DNA of 64,000 nt. It comes from Colletes latitarsis. Lineage: Eukaryota; Arthropoda; Insecta; Hymenoptera; Colletidae. The stretch is from assembly GCF_051014445.1 (NCBI RefSeq), contig NC_135136.1, forward strand, positions 24,756,001-24,820,000, given 5' to 3'. A program made the position numbers and the translations under genes. Position 1 is the first letter of the stretch. Each line of letters begins with the position of its first letter. Below, piece by piece: positions 13,714-23,593 of this stretch. The notes beneath the pieces were generated by a model, which ran no database searches, was not told where the DNA came from, and saw only the letters and a program-made list of their open reading frames with translations.

Positions 13714-16100
13714 GACTAAAATACTGACCGAATCCAGGTTTAATTGACTGTTACTGTGTGTTACCACACTACTTCGTGATACAAACCCGAAAATTCCCAG
13801 GATCTGACCAACAAGTATGCGAAGAATGCAAAATCATGAGCCAGATGCGGGCATAACCCAGACCTAACTCAGACCTAACCGGTTTTATCCTCTAAAATGT
13901 GGATCGAAACCAGGTTTAATTGATTGTTTCAGTGTGGTACCACATTAGTACGTGATCCAAACCCGAAAAAACCAAGGATCTGGCCAACAAGTATGCGAAG
14001 AAGGCAAAATCATGAGCCAGATGCGGGCATAACCCAGACCTAACCCAGACCTAACCCGTGTTACCGACTAAAATACAGACCGAAACCAGGTTTAATTGCC
14101 TGTTTCAGTGTGGTACCACATTAGTACGTGATTCAAACCAGAGAAAACCAAGGATGCGGCCAACAAGAATGCGAGGAACGCAAAATCATGAGCCTGATGT
14201 GGGCATAACCCAGACCTAACCCAGACCTAACCGGTTTTATCCTCTAAAATGTGGATCGAAACCAGGTTTAATTGATTGTTTCAGTGTGGTACCACATTAG
14301 TACGTGATCCAAACCCGAAAAAACCGAGGATCTGGCCAACAAGTATGCGAAGGAGGCAAAATCATGAGCCAGATGCGGGCATATCCCAGACCTAACCCAG
14401 ACCTAACCGGTGTTATCCCCTAAAATGTGGATCGAAACCAGGTTTCATTGATTGTTTCAGTGTGGTATCATATTAGTACGTGATTCAAACCCGAAAAAAC
14501 CCAGGATCTGGCCAAGAACTATGCGAAGAAGGCAAAATCATGAGCCAGATGCGGGCATAACCCACACCTAACCCAGACCTAACCGGTTTTATCCTCTAAA
14601 ATGTGGATCGAAACCAGGTTTAATTGATTGTTTCAGTGTGGTACCACATTACTACGTGATTAATACCCGAAAAAACCCAGGATCTGGCCAACAGCTACGC
14701 GAAGAAGGTAAAATCATTAGCCACATGCTGGCATAACCCAGACCTAACCCAGACCTAACCGGTTTTATCCTCTAAAATGTGGATCGAAACCAGGTTTAAT
14801 TAACTGTTTCTGTGTGGTACCACATTACTGCGTGATTCAAACCCGAAAAAACCCAGGATCTGGTCAACAAGAATGCGGAAAAGGCGAAATCATGAGCCAG
14901 ATGCGGGCATAACCCAGACCTAACCCAGACCTAACTGGTGTTACAGACTAAAATACTGACCGAATCCAGGTTTAATTGTCTGTTACTGTGTGTTACCACA
15001 TTACTACGTGATACAATCCCGAAAATTCTCTGGATCTGACCAACAAGTATGCGAAGAATGCAAAATCATGAGCCAGATGCGGGCATAACCCAGACCTAAC
15101 CCAGAGCTAACCAGTGTTATCCTCTAAAATATTGATCGAAACCAAGTTTAATGGACTGTTTCTGTGTGGTACCACATTACTGCGTGATTCAAACCCGAAA
15201 AAACCCAGGATCTGGTCAACAAGAATGCGGAAAAGGCGAAATCATGAGCCAGATGCGGGCATAACCCAGACCTAACCCAGACCTATCTGGTGTTACCGAC
15301 TAAAATACTGACCGAATCCAGGTTTAATTGACTGTTACTGTGTGTTACCACATTACTACGTGATACAAACCCGAAAATTCCCAGGATCTGACCAACAAGT
15401 ATGCGAAGAATGCAAAATTATGAGCCAGATGCGGGCATAACCCAGACCTAACTCAGACCTAACCGGTTTTATCCTCTAAAATGTGGATCGAAACCAGGTT
15501 TAATTGACTGTTTCTGTGTGGTACCACATTACTGCGTGATTCAAACCCTAAAAAACCCAGGATCTGGTCAACAAGAATGCGGAAAAGGCGAAATCATGAG
15601 CCAGATGCGGGCATAACCCAGACCTAACCCAGACCTAACTGGTGTTACCGACTAAAATACTGACCGAATCCAGGTTTAATTGACTGTTACTGTGTGTTAC
15701 CACATTACTACGTGATACAAACCCGAAAATTCCCAGGATCTGGCCAACAACTATGCGAAGAAGGCAAAATCATGAGCCAGATGCGGGCATAACCCAGACC
15801 TAACCCAGACCTAACCGGTGTTACCGACTAAAATACTGACCGAATCCAGGTTTAATTGACTGTTTCAGTGTGGTACCACATTAGTACGTGATTCAAACCA
15901 GAGAAAACCAAGGATCCGGCCAACAAGAATGCGAGGAAGGCAAAATCATGAGCCTGATGTGGGCATAACCCAGACCTAACCCAGACCTAACCGGTTTTAT
16001 CCTCTAAAATGTGGATCGAAACCAGGTTTAATTGATTGTTTCAGTGTGGTACCACATTAGTACGTGATCCAATCCCGAAAAAACCAAGGATCTGGCCAAC
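13714..16100 (+). repeat. Irregular satellite zone left of the insertion
   Basis: Ordinary 176-bp monomers without a clear long-period duplication, apart from about four monomers (15095-15640) that copy part of block B. Gtggatc-class monomers with attgattgtttcag and tacgtgatcc are common here, and the interrupted monomer (start 16005) belongs to that class. No genes seen. Confidence 0.8.
16088..16100 (+). repeat. Target-site duplication, left copy (13 bp)
   Basis: ggatctggccaac immediately precedes the insertion. The interrupted monomer starts at 16005 and the next one at 16614, a spacing of 609, which is 176 plus 433. The insertion (16101-16520) accounts for 420 and the remaining 13 are the duplicated target. 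The length is thus fixed by the array register as well as by similarity. Confidence 0.9.
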
Positions 16101-16111
16101 GGTGGTCTGGT

Positions 16112-16133
16112 GCGGCCATGAACGCCCGGCCGC
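16112..16133 (+). other. Hairpin 1 of the insertion
   Basis: gcggcc (16112-16117) pairs with ggccgc (16128-16133) around a 10-nt loop. This six-pair stem is the weakest of the series and lies just inside the 5' end of the insertion. Confidence 0.6.
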
Positions 16134-16156
16134 CGAGGGGTGGAAACGGGGTCGCG

Positions 16157-16186
16157 GGCGGTTGCGAGTTGGGGCTCGCAGCCGCC
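16157..16186 (+). other. Hairpin 2 of the insertion
   Basis: ggcggttgcgag (16157-16168) pairs with ctcgcagccgcc (16175-16186) over 12 positions, with a single G-U wobble and a six-base loop (ttgggg). Keeping pairing through a wobble suggests an RNA structure, although one copy cannot prove it. Confidence 0.8.
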
Positions 16187-16208
16187 ACTAAACGCGGCCC
16201 CTGGACGG

Positions 16209-16245
16209 ATAGCGGCGGGATGGAGTGGCCCCGTCCCGCCGCTAT
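16209..16245 (+). other. Hairpin 3 of the insertion
   Basis: atagcggcggga (16209-16220) and tcccgccgctat (16234-16245) are perfect 12-bp inverted repeats. The stem can extend inward by one wobble and two G-C pairs. Confidence 0.85.
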
Positions 16246-16262
16246 GAGGCAGTGTGTCTACT

Positions 16263-16283
16263 GGGGGGACCGATTGTCCCCCC
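16263..16283 (+). other. Hairpin 4 of the insertion
   Basis: ggggggac (16263-16270) pairs perfectly with gtcccccc (16276-16283) around the five-base loop cgatt. Confidence 0.8.
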
Positions 16284-16292
16284 GGGGGATGG

Positions 16293-16304
16293 GCGCGAAA
16301 GCGC
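16293..16304 (+). other. GAAA-tetraloop hairpin of the insertion
   Basis: gcgc (16293-16296), loop gaaa, gcgc (16301-16304). This is a textbook GNRA tetraloop closed by a C-G pair. The stem has only four pairs, but it sits directly between two longer hairpins, which makes a real RNA fold more plausible. Confidence 0.65.
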
Positions 16305-16311
16305 GGGCACG

Positions 16312-16357
16312 GGGAGGATACCGGAAGAATGCTTCGAGCGATTCCCGGTATCCTCCC
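16312..16357 (+). other. Hairpin 6 of the insertion, 13-bp stem
   Basis: gggaggataccgg (16312-16324) and ccggtatcctccc (16345-16357) are perfect 13-bp inverted repeats around a 20-nt loop. This is the longest uninterrupted stem in the insertion. Confidence 0.88.
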
Positions 16358-16399
16358 AAAGCGTGCCGAAGGGTCACCGTGGGGTTATTGGGGGGAGGT

Positions 16400-16427
16400 C
16401 CCGCGCCTGTCGTTGTACGGGCGCGGG
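16400..16427 (+). other. Hairpin 7 of the insertion
   Basis: cccgcgcc (16400-16407) pairs with ggcgcggg (16420-16427). The stem continues inward through a U-G, a G-C and a U-A pair to a six-base loop (cgttgt, 16411-16416), giving 11 pairs in all. Confidence 0.82.
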
Positions 16428-16444
16428 GAATCCCACACACCCCT

Positions 16445-16468
16445 CCCACCTCTCCCCAAGGAGGTGGG
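16445..16468 (+). other. Hairpin 8 of the insertion, nearest the tail
   Basis: cccacctc (16445-16452) pairs with gaggtggg (16461-16468) around tccccaag. It is the last strong stem, about 30 nt before the poly(A). That is where LINE reverse transcriptases are known to recognise 3' hairpins in stringent-type elements; the role here is inference. Confidence 0.75.
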
Positions 16469-16498
16469 TGGGAGTATTTCGAAGATTTTCCCCACGAC

Positions 16499-16520
16499 AA
16501 AAAAAAAAAAAAAAAAAAAA
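16499..16520 (+). other. Poly(A) tail of the insertion
   Basis: Twenty-two consecutive A's end the insertion directly before the right target duplication, so the element lies in the plus orientation. No AATAAA signal is seen close upstream. The homopolymer length may be affected by sequencing error. Confidence 0.9.
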
Positions 16521-16533
16521 GGGTCTGGCCAAC
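16521..16533 (+). repeat. Target-site duplication, right copy (13 bp, one mismatch)
   Basis: gggtctggccaac differs from the left copy only at the third base (g for a). The satellite continues from here with aagtatgcg, exactly as in uninterrupted monomers. The mismatch may be a later mutation or an error at the end of the poly(A) run. Confidence 0.87.
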
Positions 16534-17295
16534 AAGTATGCGAAGGAGGCAAAATCATGAGCCAGATGCGGGCATAACCCAGACCTAACCCAGACCTAAC
16601 CGGTGTTATCCCCTAAAATGTGGATCGAAACCAGGTTTAATTGACTGTTTCAGTGTGGTATCATATTAGTACGTGATTCAAACCTGAAAAAACCCAGGAT
16701 CTGGCCAACAACTATGCGAAGAAGGCAAAATCATGAGCCAGATGCGGGCATAACCCAGACCTAATCCAGACCTAACCGGTTTTATCCTCTAAAATGTGGA
16801 TCGAAACCAGGTTTAAATGATTGTTTGAGTGTGGTACCACATTAGTACGTGATCCAAACCCGAAAAAACCAAGGATCTGGCCAACAAGTATGCGAAGAAG
16901 GCAACATCATGAGCCAGATGCGGGCATAACCCAGACCTAACCCGTGTTACCGACTAAAATACAGACCGAAACCAGGTTTAATTGACTGTTTCAGTGTGGT
17001 ACCACATTAGTACCTGATTCAAACCCGAAAAAACACAGGATCTGGCCAACAGCTATGAGAAGAAGGCAAAATCATGAGCCAGATGCGGGCATAACCCAGA
17101 CCTAACCCAGACCTAACCGGTGATATCCCCTAAAATGTGGATCGAAACCAAGGTTTAATTGACTGTTTCAGTGTGGTATCATATTAGTACGTGATTCAAA
17201 CCCGAAAAAACCCAGGATCTGGCCAACAACTATGCGAAGAAGGCAAAATCATGAGCCAGATGCGGGCATAACCCAGACCTAACCCAGACCTAACC
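16534..17295 (+). repeat. Irregular satellite zone right of the insertion
   Basis: About four monomers between the insertion and block C. The one ending near 16945 has a single 11-bp cccagacctaa unit instead of two and is therefore about 165 bp long. No gene seen. Confidence 0.8.
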
Positions 17296-19936
17296 GGAGT
17301 TACCGACTAAAATATTGGTCGGAACCGGGTTTAATTGTCTGTTTCAGTGAGGTGTGACATTACTACGTGTTTCAAACCAGAGAAAACCCAGGATCTGGCG
17401 AACAAGAATGCGGAAAAGACGAAATCATGAGCCAGATGCGGGCATAACCCAGACCTAACCCAGACCTAACCGGTGTTACCGACTAAAATACTGACCGAAT
17501 CCAGGTTTAATTGAATGTTAGTGTGTGGTACCACATTACTACGTTATTCAAACCCGAAAATTCCCAGGATCTGACCAACAAGTATGCGAAGAATGCAAAA
17601 TCATGAGCCAGATGCGGGCATAACCCAGACCTAACTCAGACCTAACCGGTTTTATCCTCTAAAATGTGGATCGAAACCAGGTTTAATTGACTGTTACTGT
17701 GTGGTACCACATTACTACGTGATTAATACCCGAAAAAACCCAGGATCTGGCCAACAGCTATGCGAAGAAGGTAAAATCATTAGCCAGATGCGGGCATAAC
17801 CCAGACCTAACCCAGACCTAACCCGTGTTACCGACTAAAATACAGACCGAAACCAGGTTTAATTGACTGTTTCAGTGTGGTACCACATTACTACGTGATT
17901 AATACCCGAAAATTCCCAGGATCTGACCAACATGTATGCGAAGAATGCAAAATCATGAGCCAGATGCGGGCATAACCCAGACCTAACTCAGACCTAACCG
18001 GTTTTATCATGTAAAATGTGGATCGAAACCAGGTTTAATTGATTGTTTCAGTGTGGTACCACATTAGTACGTGATCCAAACCCGAAAAAACCAAGGATCT
18101 GGCCAACAAGTATGCGAGGAAGGCAAGATCATGAGCCAGATGCGGGCATAGCCGAGACCTAACCCAGACCTAACCAGTGTTATCCTTTAAAATGTGGATC
18201 GAAACCAGGTTTAATTCACTGTTTCAATGTGGTACCACATTACTACGTGATTCAAACCCTAAAAAACCCAGGATCTGGCCAACAAGTATGCGAAGAAGGC
18301 AAAATCATGAGCCAGATGCGGGCATAACCCACACCTAACCCAGACCTAACCGGTGTTACCGACTAAAATACTGACCGAATCCAGGTTTAATTGACTGTTA
18401 CTGTGTGGTACCACATTACTACGTGATACAAACCCGAAAATTCCCAGGATCTGGCCAACAACTATGCGAAGATGGCAAAATCATGAGCCAGATGGGGGCA
18501 TAACCCAGACCTAACCCAGACCTAACCGGTTTTATCCTCTAAAATGTGGATCGAAACCAGGTTTAATTGATTGTTTCAGTGTGGTACCACATTAGTACGT
18601 GATCCAAACCTGAAAAAACCAAGGATCTGGCCAACAAGTATGCGAAGGAGGCAAAATCATGAGCCAGATGCGGGCATAACCCAGACCTAACCCAGACCTA
18701 ACCGGTGTTATCCCCTAAAATGTGGATCGAAACCAGGTTTAATTGACTGTTTCAGTGTGGTATCATATTAGTACGTGACACAAACCCGAAGAAACCAAGG
18801 ATCTGGCCAACAAGTATGCGAACAAGGCAAAATCATGAGCCAGATGCGGGCATAACCCACACCTAACCCAGACCTAACCGGTGTTACCGACTAAAATACT
18901 GACCGAATCCAGGTTTAATTGTTTGTTACTGTGTGGTACCACATTACTACGTTATTCAAACCCGGAAATTCCCAGGATCTGACCAACAAGTATGCGAAGA
19001 AGGCAAAATCCTGAGCCAGATGCGGGCATAACCCAGACCAAACCCAGACCTAACCGGTGTTACCGACTAAAATACTGACCGAATCCAGGTTTAATTGACT
19101 GTTACTGTGTGGTACCACATTACTACGTGATACAAACCCGAAAATTCCCAGGATCTGGCCAACAACTATGCGAAGAAGGCAAAATCATGAGCCAGATGGG
19201 GGCATAACCCGGACCTAAGCCAGACCTAAACGGTGTTATACTCTAAAATATTGATCGAATCCAAGTTTAACGTACTGTTTCTGTGTGGTACCACATTACT
19301 GCGTGATTCAAACCTGAAAAAACCAAGGATCTGGCCAACAAGTATGCGAAGGAGGCAAAATCATGAGTCAGATGCTGGCATTACCCAGACCTAACCCAGA
19401 CCTAACCGGTGTTACCGAATAAAATACTGACCGAATCCAGGTTTAATTGAATGTTAGTGTGTGGTACCACATTACTACGTTATTCAAACCCGAAAATTCC
19501 CAGGATCTGACCAACAAGTATGCGAAGAATGCAAAATCATGAGCCAGATGCGGGCTTAACCCAGACCTAACTCAGACCTAACCGGTTTTATCCTCTAAAA
19601 TGTGCATCGAAACCAGGTTTAATTGACTGTTACTGTGTGGTACCACATTACTACGTGATTAATACCCGAAAAAACCCAGGATCTGGCCAACAGCTATGCG
19701 AAGAAGGCAAAATCATGAGCCAGATGCGGGCATAACCCAGACCTAACCCAGAACTAACCGGTGATATCCCCTAAAATGTGGATCGAAACCAAGGTTTAAT
19801 TGACTGTTTCAGTGTGGTATCATATTAGTACGTGATTCAAACCCGAAAAAACCCAGGATCTGGCCAACAACTATGCGAAGAAGGCAAAGTCATGAGCCAG
19901 ATGCGGGCATAACCCAGACCTAACCCAGACCTAACC
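17296..19936 (+). repeat. Higher-order repeat C, copy 1 (15 monomers)
   Basis: Begins at the ggagttaccgac / attggtcggaaccggg monomer, whose counterpart lies at 19937 (offset 2641). Matching landmarks include ggttttatcatg (18001) against ggttttgtcatc (about 20640), and the ctaagccagacctaaacgg junction (about 19220 and 21860). Matching to copy 2 is lost near 19316. Confidence 0.82.
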
Positions 19937-22048
19937 GGAGTTACCGACTAAAATATTGGTCGGAACCGGGTTTAATTGTCTGTTTCAGTGAGGTGTGACA
20001 TTACTACGTGTTTCAAACCAGAGAAAACCCAGGATCTGGCGAACAAGAATGCGGAAAAGACGAAATCATGAGCCAGATGCGGGCATAATCCAGACCTAAC
20101 CCAGACCTAACCGGTGTTACCGACTAAAATACTGACCGAATCCAGGTTTAATTGAATGTGAGTGTGTGGTACCACATTACTACGTTATTCAAACCCGAAA
20201 ATTCCCAGGATCTGACCAACAAGTATGCGAAGAATGCAAAATCATGAGCCAGATGCGGGCATAACCCAGACCTAACTCAGACCTAACCGGTTTTATCCTC
20301 TAAAATGTGGATCGAAACCAGGTTTAATTGACTGTTACTGTGTGGTACCACATTACTACGTGATTAATACCCGAAAAAACCCAGGATCTGGCCAACAGCT
20401 ATGCGAAGAAGGTAAAATCATTAGCCAGATGCGGGCATAACCCAGACCTAACCCAGACCTAACCCGTGTTACCGACTAAAATACAGCCCGAAACCAGGTT
20501 TAATTGACTGTTTCAGTGTGGTACCACATTACTACGTGATTAATACCCGAAAATTCCCAGGATCTGACCAACATGTATGCGAAGAATGCAAAATCATGAG
20601 CCAGATGCGGGCATAACCCAGACCTAACTCAGACCTAACCGGTTTTGTCATCTAAAATGTGGATCGAAACCAGGTTTAATTGATTGTTTCAGTGTGGTAC
20701 CACATTAGTACGTGATCCAAACCCGAAAAAACCAAGGATCTGGCCAACAAGTATGCGAGGAAGGCAAGATCATGAGCCAGATGCGGGCATAGCCGAGACC
20801 TAACCCAGACCTAACCAGTGTTATCCTTTAAAATGTGGATCGAAACCAGGTTTAATTGACTGTTTCAATGTGGTACCACATTACTACGTGATTCAAACCC
20901 TAAAAAACCCAGGATCTGGCCAACAAGTATGCGAAGAAGGCAAAATCATGAGCCAGATGCGGGCATAACCCACACCTAACCCAGACCTAACCGGTGTTAC
21001 CGACTAAAATACTGACCGAATCCAGGTTTAATTGACTGTTACTGTGTGGTACCACATTACTACGTGATACAAACCCGAAAATTCCCAGGATCTGGCCAAC
21101 AACTATGCGAAGAAGGCAAAATCATGAGCCAGATGGGGGCATAACCCAGACCTAACCCAGACCTAACCGGTTTTATCCTCTAAAATGTGGATCGAAACCA
21201 GGTTTAATTGATTGTTTCAGTGTAGTACCACATTAGTACGTGATCCAAACCTGAAAAAACCAAGGATCTGGCCAACAAGTATGCGAAGGAGGCAAAATCA
21301 TGAGCCAGATGCGGGCATAACCCAGACCTAACCCAGACCTAACCGGTGTTATCCCCTAAAATGTGGATCGAAACCAGGTTTAATTGACTGTTTCAGTGTG
21401 GTATCATATTAGTACGTGATTCAAACCCGAAAAAACCAAGGATCTGGCCAACAAGTATGCGAACAAGGCAAAATCATGAGCCAGATGCGGGCATAACCCA
21501 CACCTAACCCAGACCTAACCGGTGTTACCGACTAAAATACTGACCGAATCCAGGTTTAATTGTCTGTTACTGTGTGGTACCACATTACTACGTTATTCAA
21601 ACCCGGAAATTCCCAGGATCTGACCAACAAGTATGCGAAGAAGGCAAAATCCTGAGCCAGATGCGGGCATAACCCAGACCAAACCCAGACCTAACCGGTG
21701 TTACCGACTAAAATACTGACCGAATCCAGGTTTAATTGACTGTTACTGTGTGGTACCACATTACTACGTGATACAAACCCGAAAATTCCCAGGATCTGGC
21801 CAATAACTATGCGAAGAAGGCAAAATCATGAGCCAGATGGGGGCATAACCCAGACCTAAGCCAGACCTAAACGGTGTTATACTCTAAAATATTGATCGAA
21901 TCCAAGTTTAACGTACTGTTTCTGTGTGGTACCACATTACTGCGTGATTCAAACCCGAAAAAACCCAGGATCTGGCCAACAACTATGCGAAGAAGGCAAA
22001 ATCATGAGCCAGATGCGGGCATAACCCAGACCTAACCCAGACCTAACC
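19937..22048 (+). repeat. Higher-order repeat C, copy 2 (12 monomers to the next start)
   Basis: Copy of block C that also matches copy 3 at an offset of 2112, for example at the gtatgcgaacaagg monomer (about 21459 and 23571). The change in spacing from 2641 to 2112 is three monomers, as expected from out-of-register exchange. Confidence 0.82.
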
Positions 22049-23593
22049 GGAGTTACCGACTAAAATATTGGTCGGAACCGGGTTTAATTGTCTGTTTCAG
22101 TGAGGTGTGACATTACTACGTGTTTCAAACCAGAGAAAACCCAGGGTCTGGCGAACAAGAATGCGGAAAAGACGAAATCATGAGCTAGATGCGGGCATAA
22201 CCCAGACCTAACCCAGACCTAACCGGTGTTACCGACTAAAATACTGACCGAATCCAGGTTTAATTGAATGTTAGTGTGTGGTACCACATTACTACGTTAT
22301 TCAAACCCGAAAATTCCCAGGATCTGACCAACAAGTATGCGAAGAATGCAAAATCATGAGCCAGATGCGGGCATAACCCAGACCTAACTCAGACCTAACC
22401 GGTTTTATCCTCTAAAATGTGGATCGAAACCAGGTTTAATTGACTGTTACTGTGTGGTACCACATTACTACGTGATTAATACCCGAAAAAACCCAGGATC
22501 TGGCCAACAGCTATGCGAAGAAGGTAAAATCATTAGCCAGATGCGGGCATAACCCATACCTAACCCAGACCTAACCCGTGTTACCGACTAAAATACAGAC
22601 CGAAACCAGGTTTAATTGACTGTTTCAGTGTGGTACCACATTACTACGTGATTAATACCGGAAAATTCCCAGGATCTGACCAACATGTATGCGAAGAATG
22701 CAAAATCATGAGCCAGATGCGGGCATAACCCAGACCTAACTCAGACCTAACCGGTTTTATCATCTAAAATGTGGATCGAAACCAGGTTTAATTGATTGTT
22801 TCAGTGTGGTACCACATTAGTACGTGATCCAAACCCGAAAAAACCAAGGATCTGGCCAACAAGTATGCGAGGAAGGCAAGATCATGAGCCAGATGCGGGC
22901 ATAACCGAGACCTAACCCAGACCTAACCAGTGTTATCCTTTAAAATGTGGATCGAAACCAGGTTTAATTGACTGTTTCAATGTGGTACCACATTACTACG
23001 TGATTCAAACCCTAAAAAACCCAGGATCTGGCCAACAAGTATGCGAAGAAGGCAAAATCATGAGCCAGATGCGGGCATAACCCACACCTAACCCAGACCT
23101 AACCGGTGTTACCGACTAAAATACTGACCGAATCCAGGTTTAATTGACTGTTACTGTGTGGTACCACATTACTACGTGATACAAACCCGAAAATTCCCAG
23201 GATCTGGCCAACAACTATGCGAAGAAGGCAAAATCATGAGCCAGATGGGGGCATAACCCAGACCTAACCCAGACATAACCGGTTTTATCCTCTAAAATGT
23301 GGATCGAAACCAGGTTTAATTGATTGTTTCAGTGTGGTACCACATTACTACGTTATTCAAACCCGAAAAAACCAAGGATCTGGCCAACAAGTATGCGAAG
23401 GAGGCAAAATCATGAGCCAGATGCGGGCATAACCCAGACCTAACCCAGACCTAACCGGTGTTATCCCCTAAAATGTGGATCGAAACCAGGTTTAATTGAC
23501 TGTTTCAGTGTGGTATCATATTAGTACGTGATTCAAACCCGAAAAAACCAAGGATCTGGCCAACAAGTATGCGAACAAGGCAAAATCATGAGC
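22049..23593 (+). repeat. Higher-order repeat C, copy 3 (partial)
   Basis: Follows copy 2 until about 23593, then switches back to an earlier monomer of the block (attgaatgttagtgtg). One monomer inside (about 23339-23365) has a cattactacgttattc middle instead of the cattagtacgtgatcc seen in copy 2, suggesting a short conversion event. Confidence 0.8.

Larger units (their letters stand above)
1..16100 (+). repeat. 176-bp satellite array, left segment
   Basis: Continuous head-to-tail satellite monomers, all in the same orientation. Monomer starts at the taaaat/caaaat motif fall at 1, 177, 353 and 529, giving a period of exactly 176 bp, and the register holds throughout apart from small indels. 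The first monomer has 80 G+C out of 176 (45%). The most conserved part is the atcatgagccagatgcgggc region followed by a doubled 11-bp cccagacctaa unit. The left part (after taaaat: actgacc, attgatc, gtggatc, attggtc or acagacc) and the middle part vary by class. The length fits a nucleosome plus linker, so a centromeric or pericentromeric role is a reasonable inference, but nothing in the sequence proves it. No gene is embedded here. The family name is not recognised. Confidence 0.97.
16101..16520 (+). mobile_element. GC-rich poly(A)-tailed retroposon insertion (SINE-like or truncated LINE tail)
   Basis: A 420-bp block unrelated to the satellite, rich in G+C and CpG, ends in 22 A's and is flanked by a 13-bp target duplication: the marks of reverse transcription primed at the target. 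No reverse transcriptase, endonuclease or other protein domain is visible. The forward frame entering from 16064 stays open across it but translates to Gly/Arg/Pro-rich sequence without known motifs. I find no convincing tRNA-type A and B boxes. Instead, the block is a string of strong inverted repeats (listed separately). It could be a self-contained short non-autonomous element, or the structured 3' untranslated end of a 5'-truncated LINE; an insect R1-type tail is one unverified candidate. It is the only insertion in 64 kb and was not copied with the neighbouring blocks. Confidence 0.85.

Noticed and set aside
16101..16133. HDV-like self-cleaving ribozyme at the 5' end of the insertion
   Set aside because: I could not build the nested double pseudoknot; only a simple six-pair hairpin is clear.
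16101..16200. tRNA-derived SINE head
   Set aside because: No convincing A box plus ggttcgaatcc-type B box with the right spacing, and no cloverleaf.
16064..16588. 174-codon frame through the insertion
   Set aside because: It begins in satellite, passes through the poly(A) as a Lys run and ends in satellite again. Composition is low-complexity with no recognisable motif.
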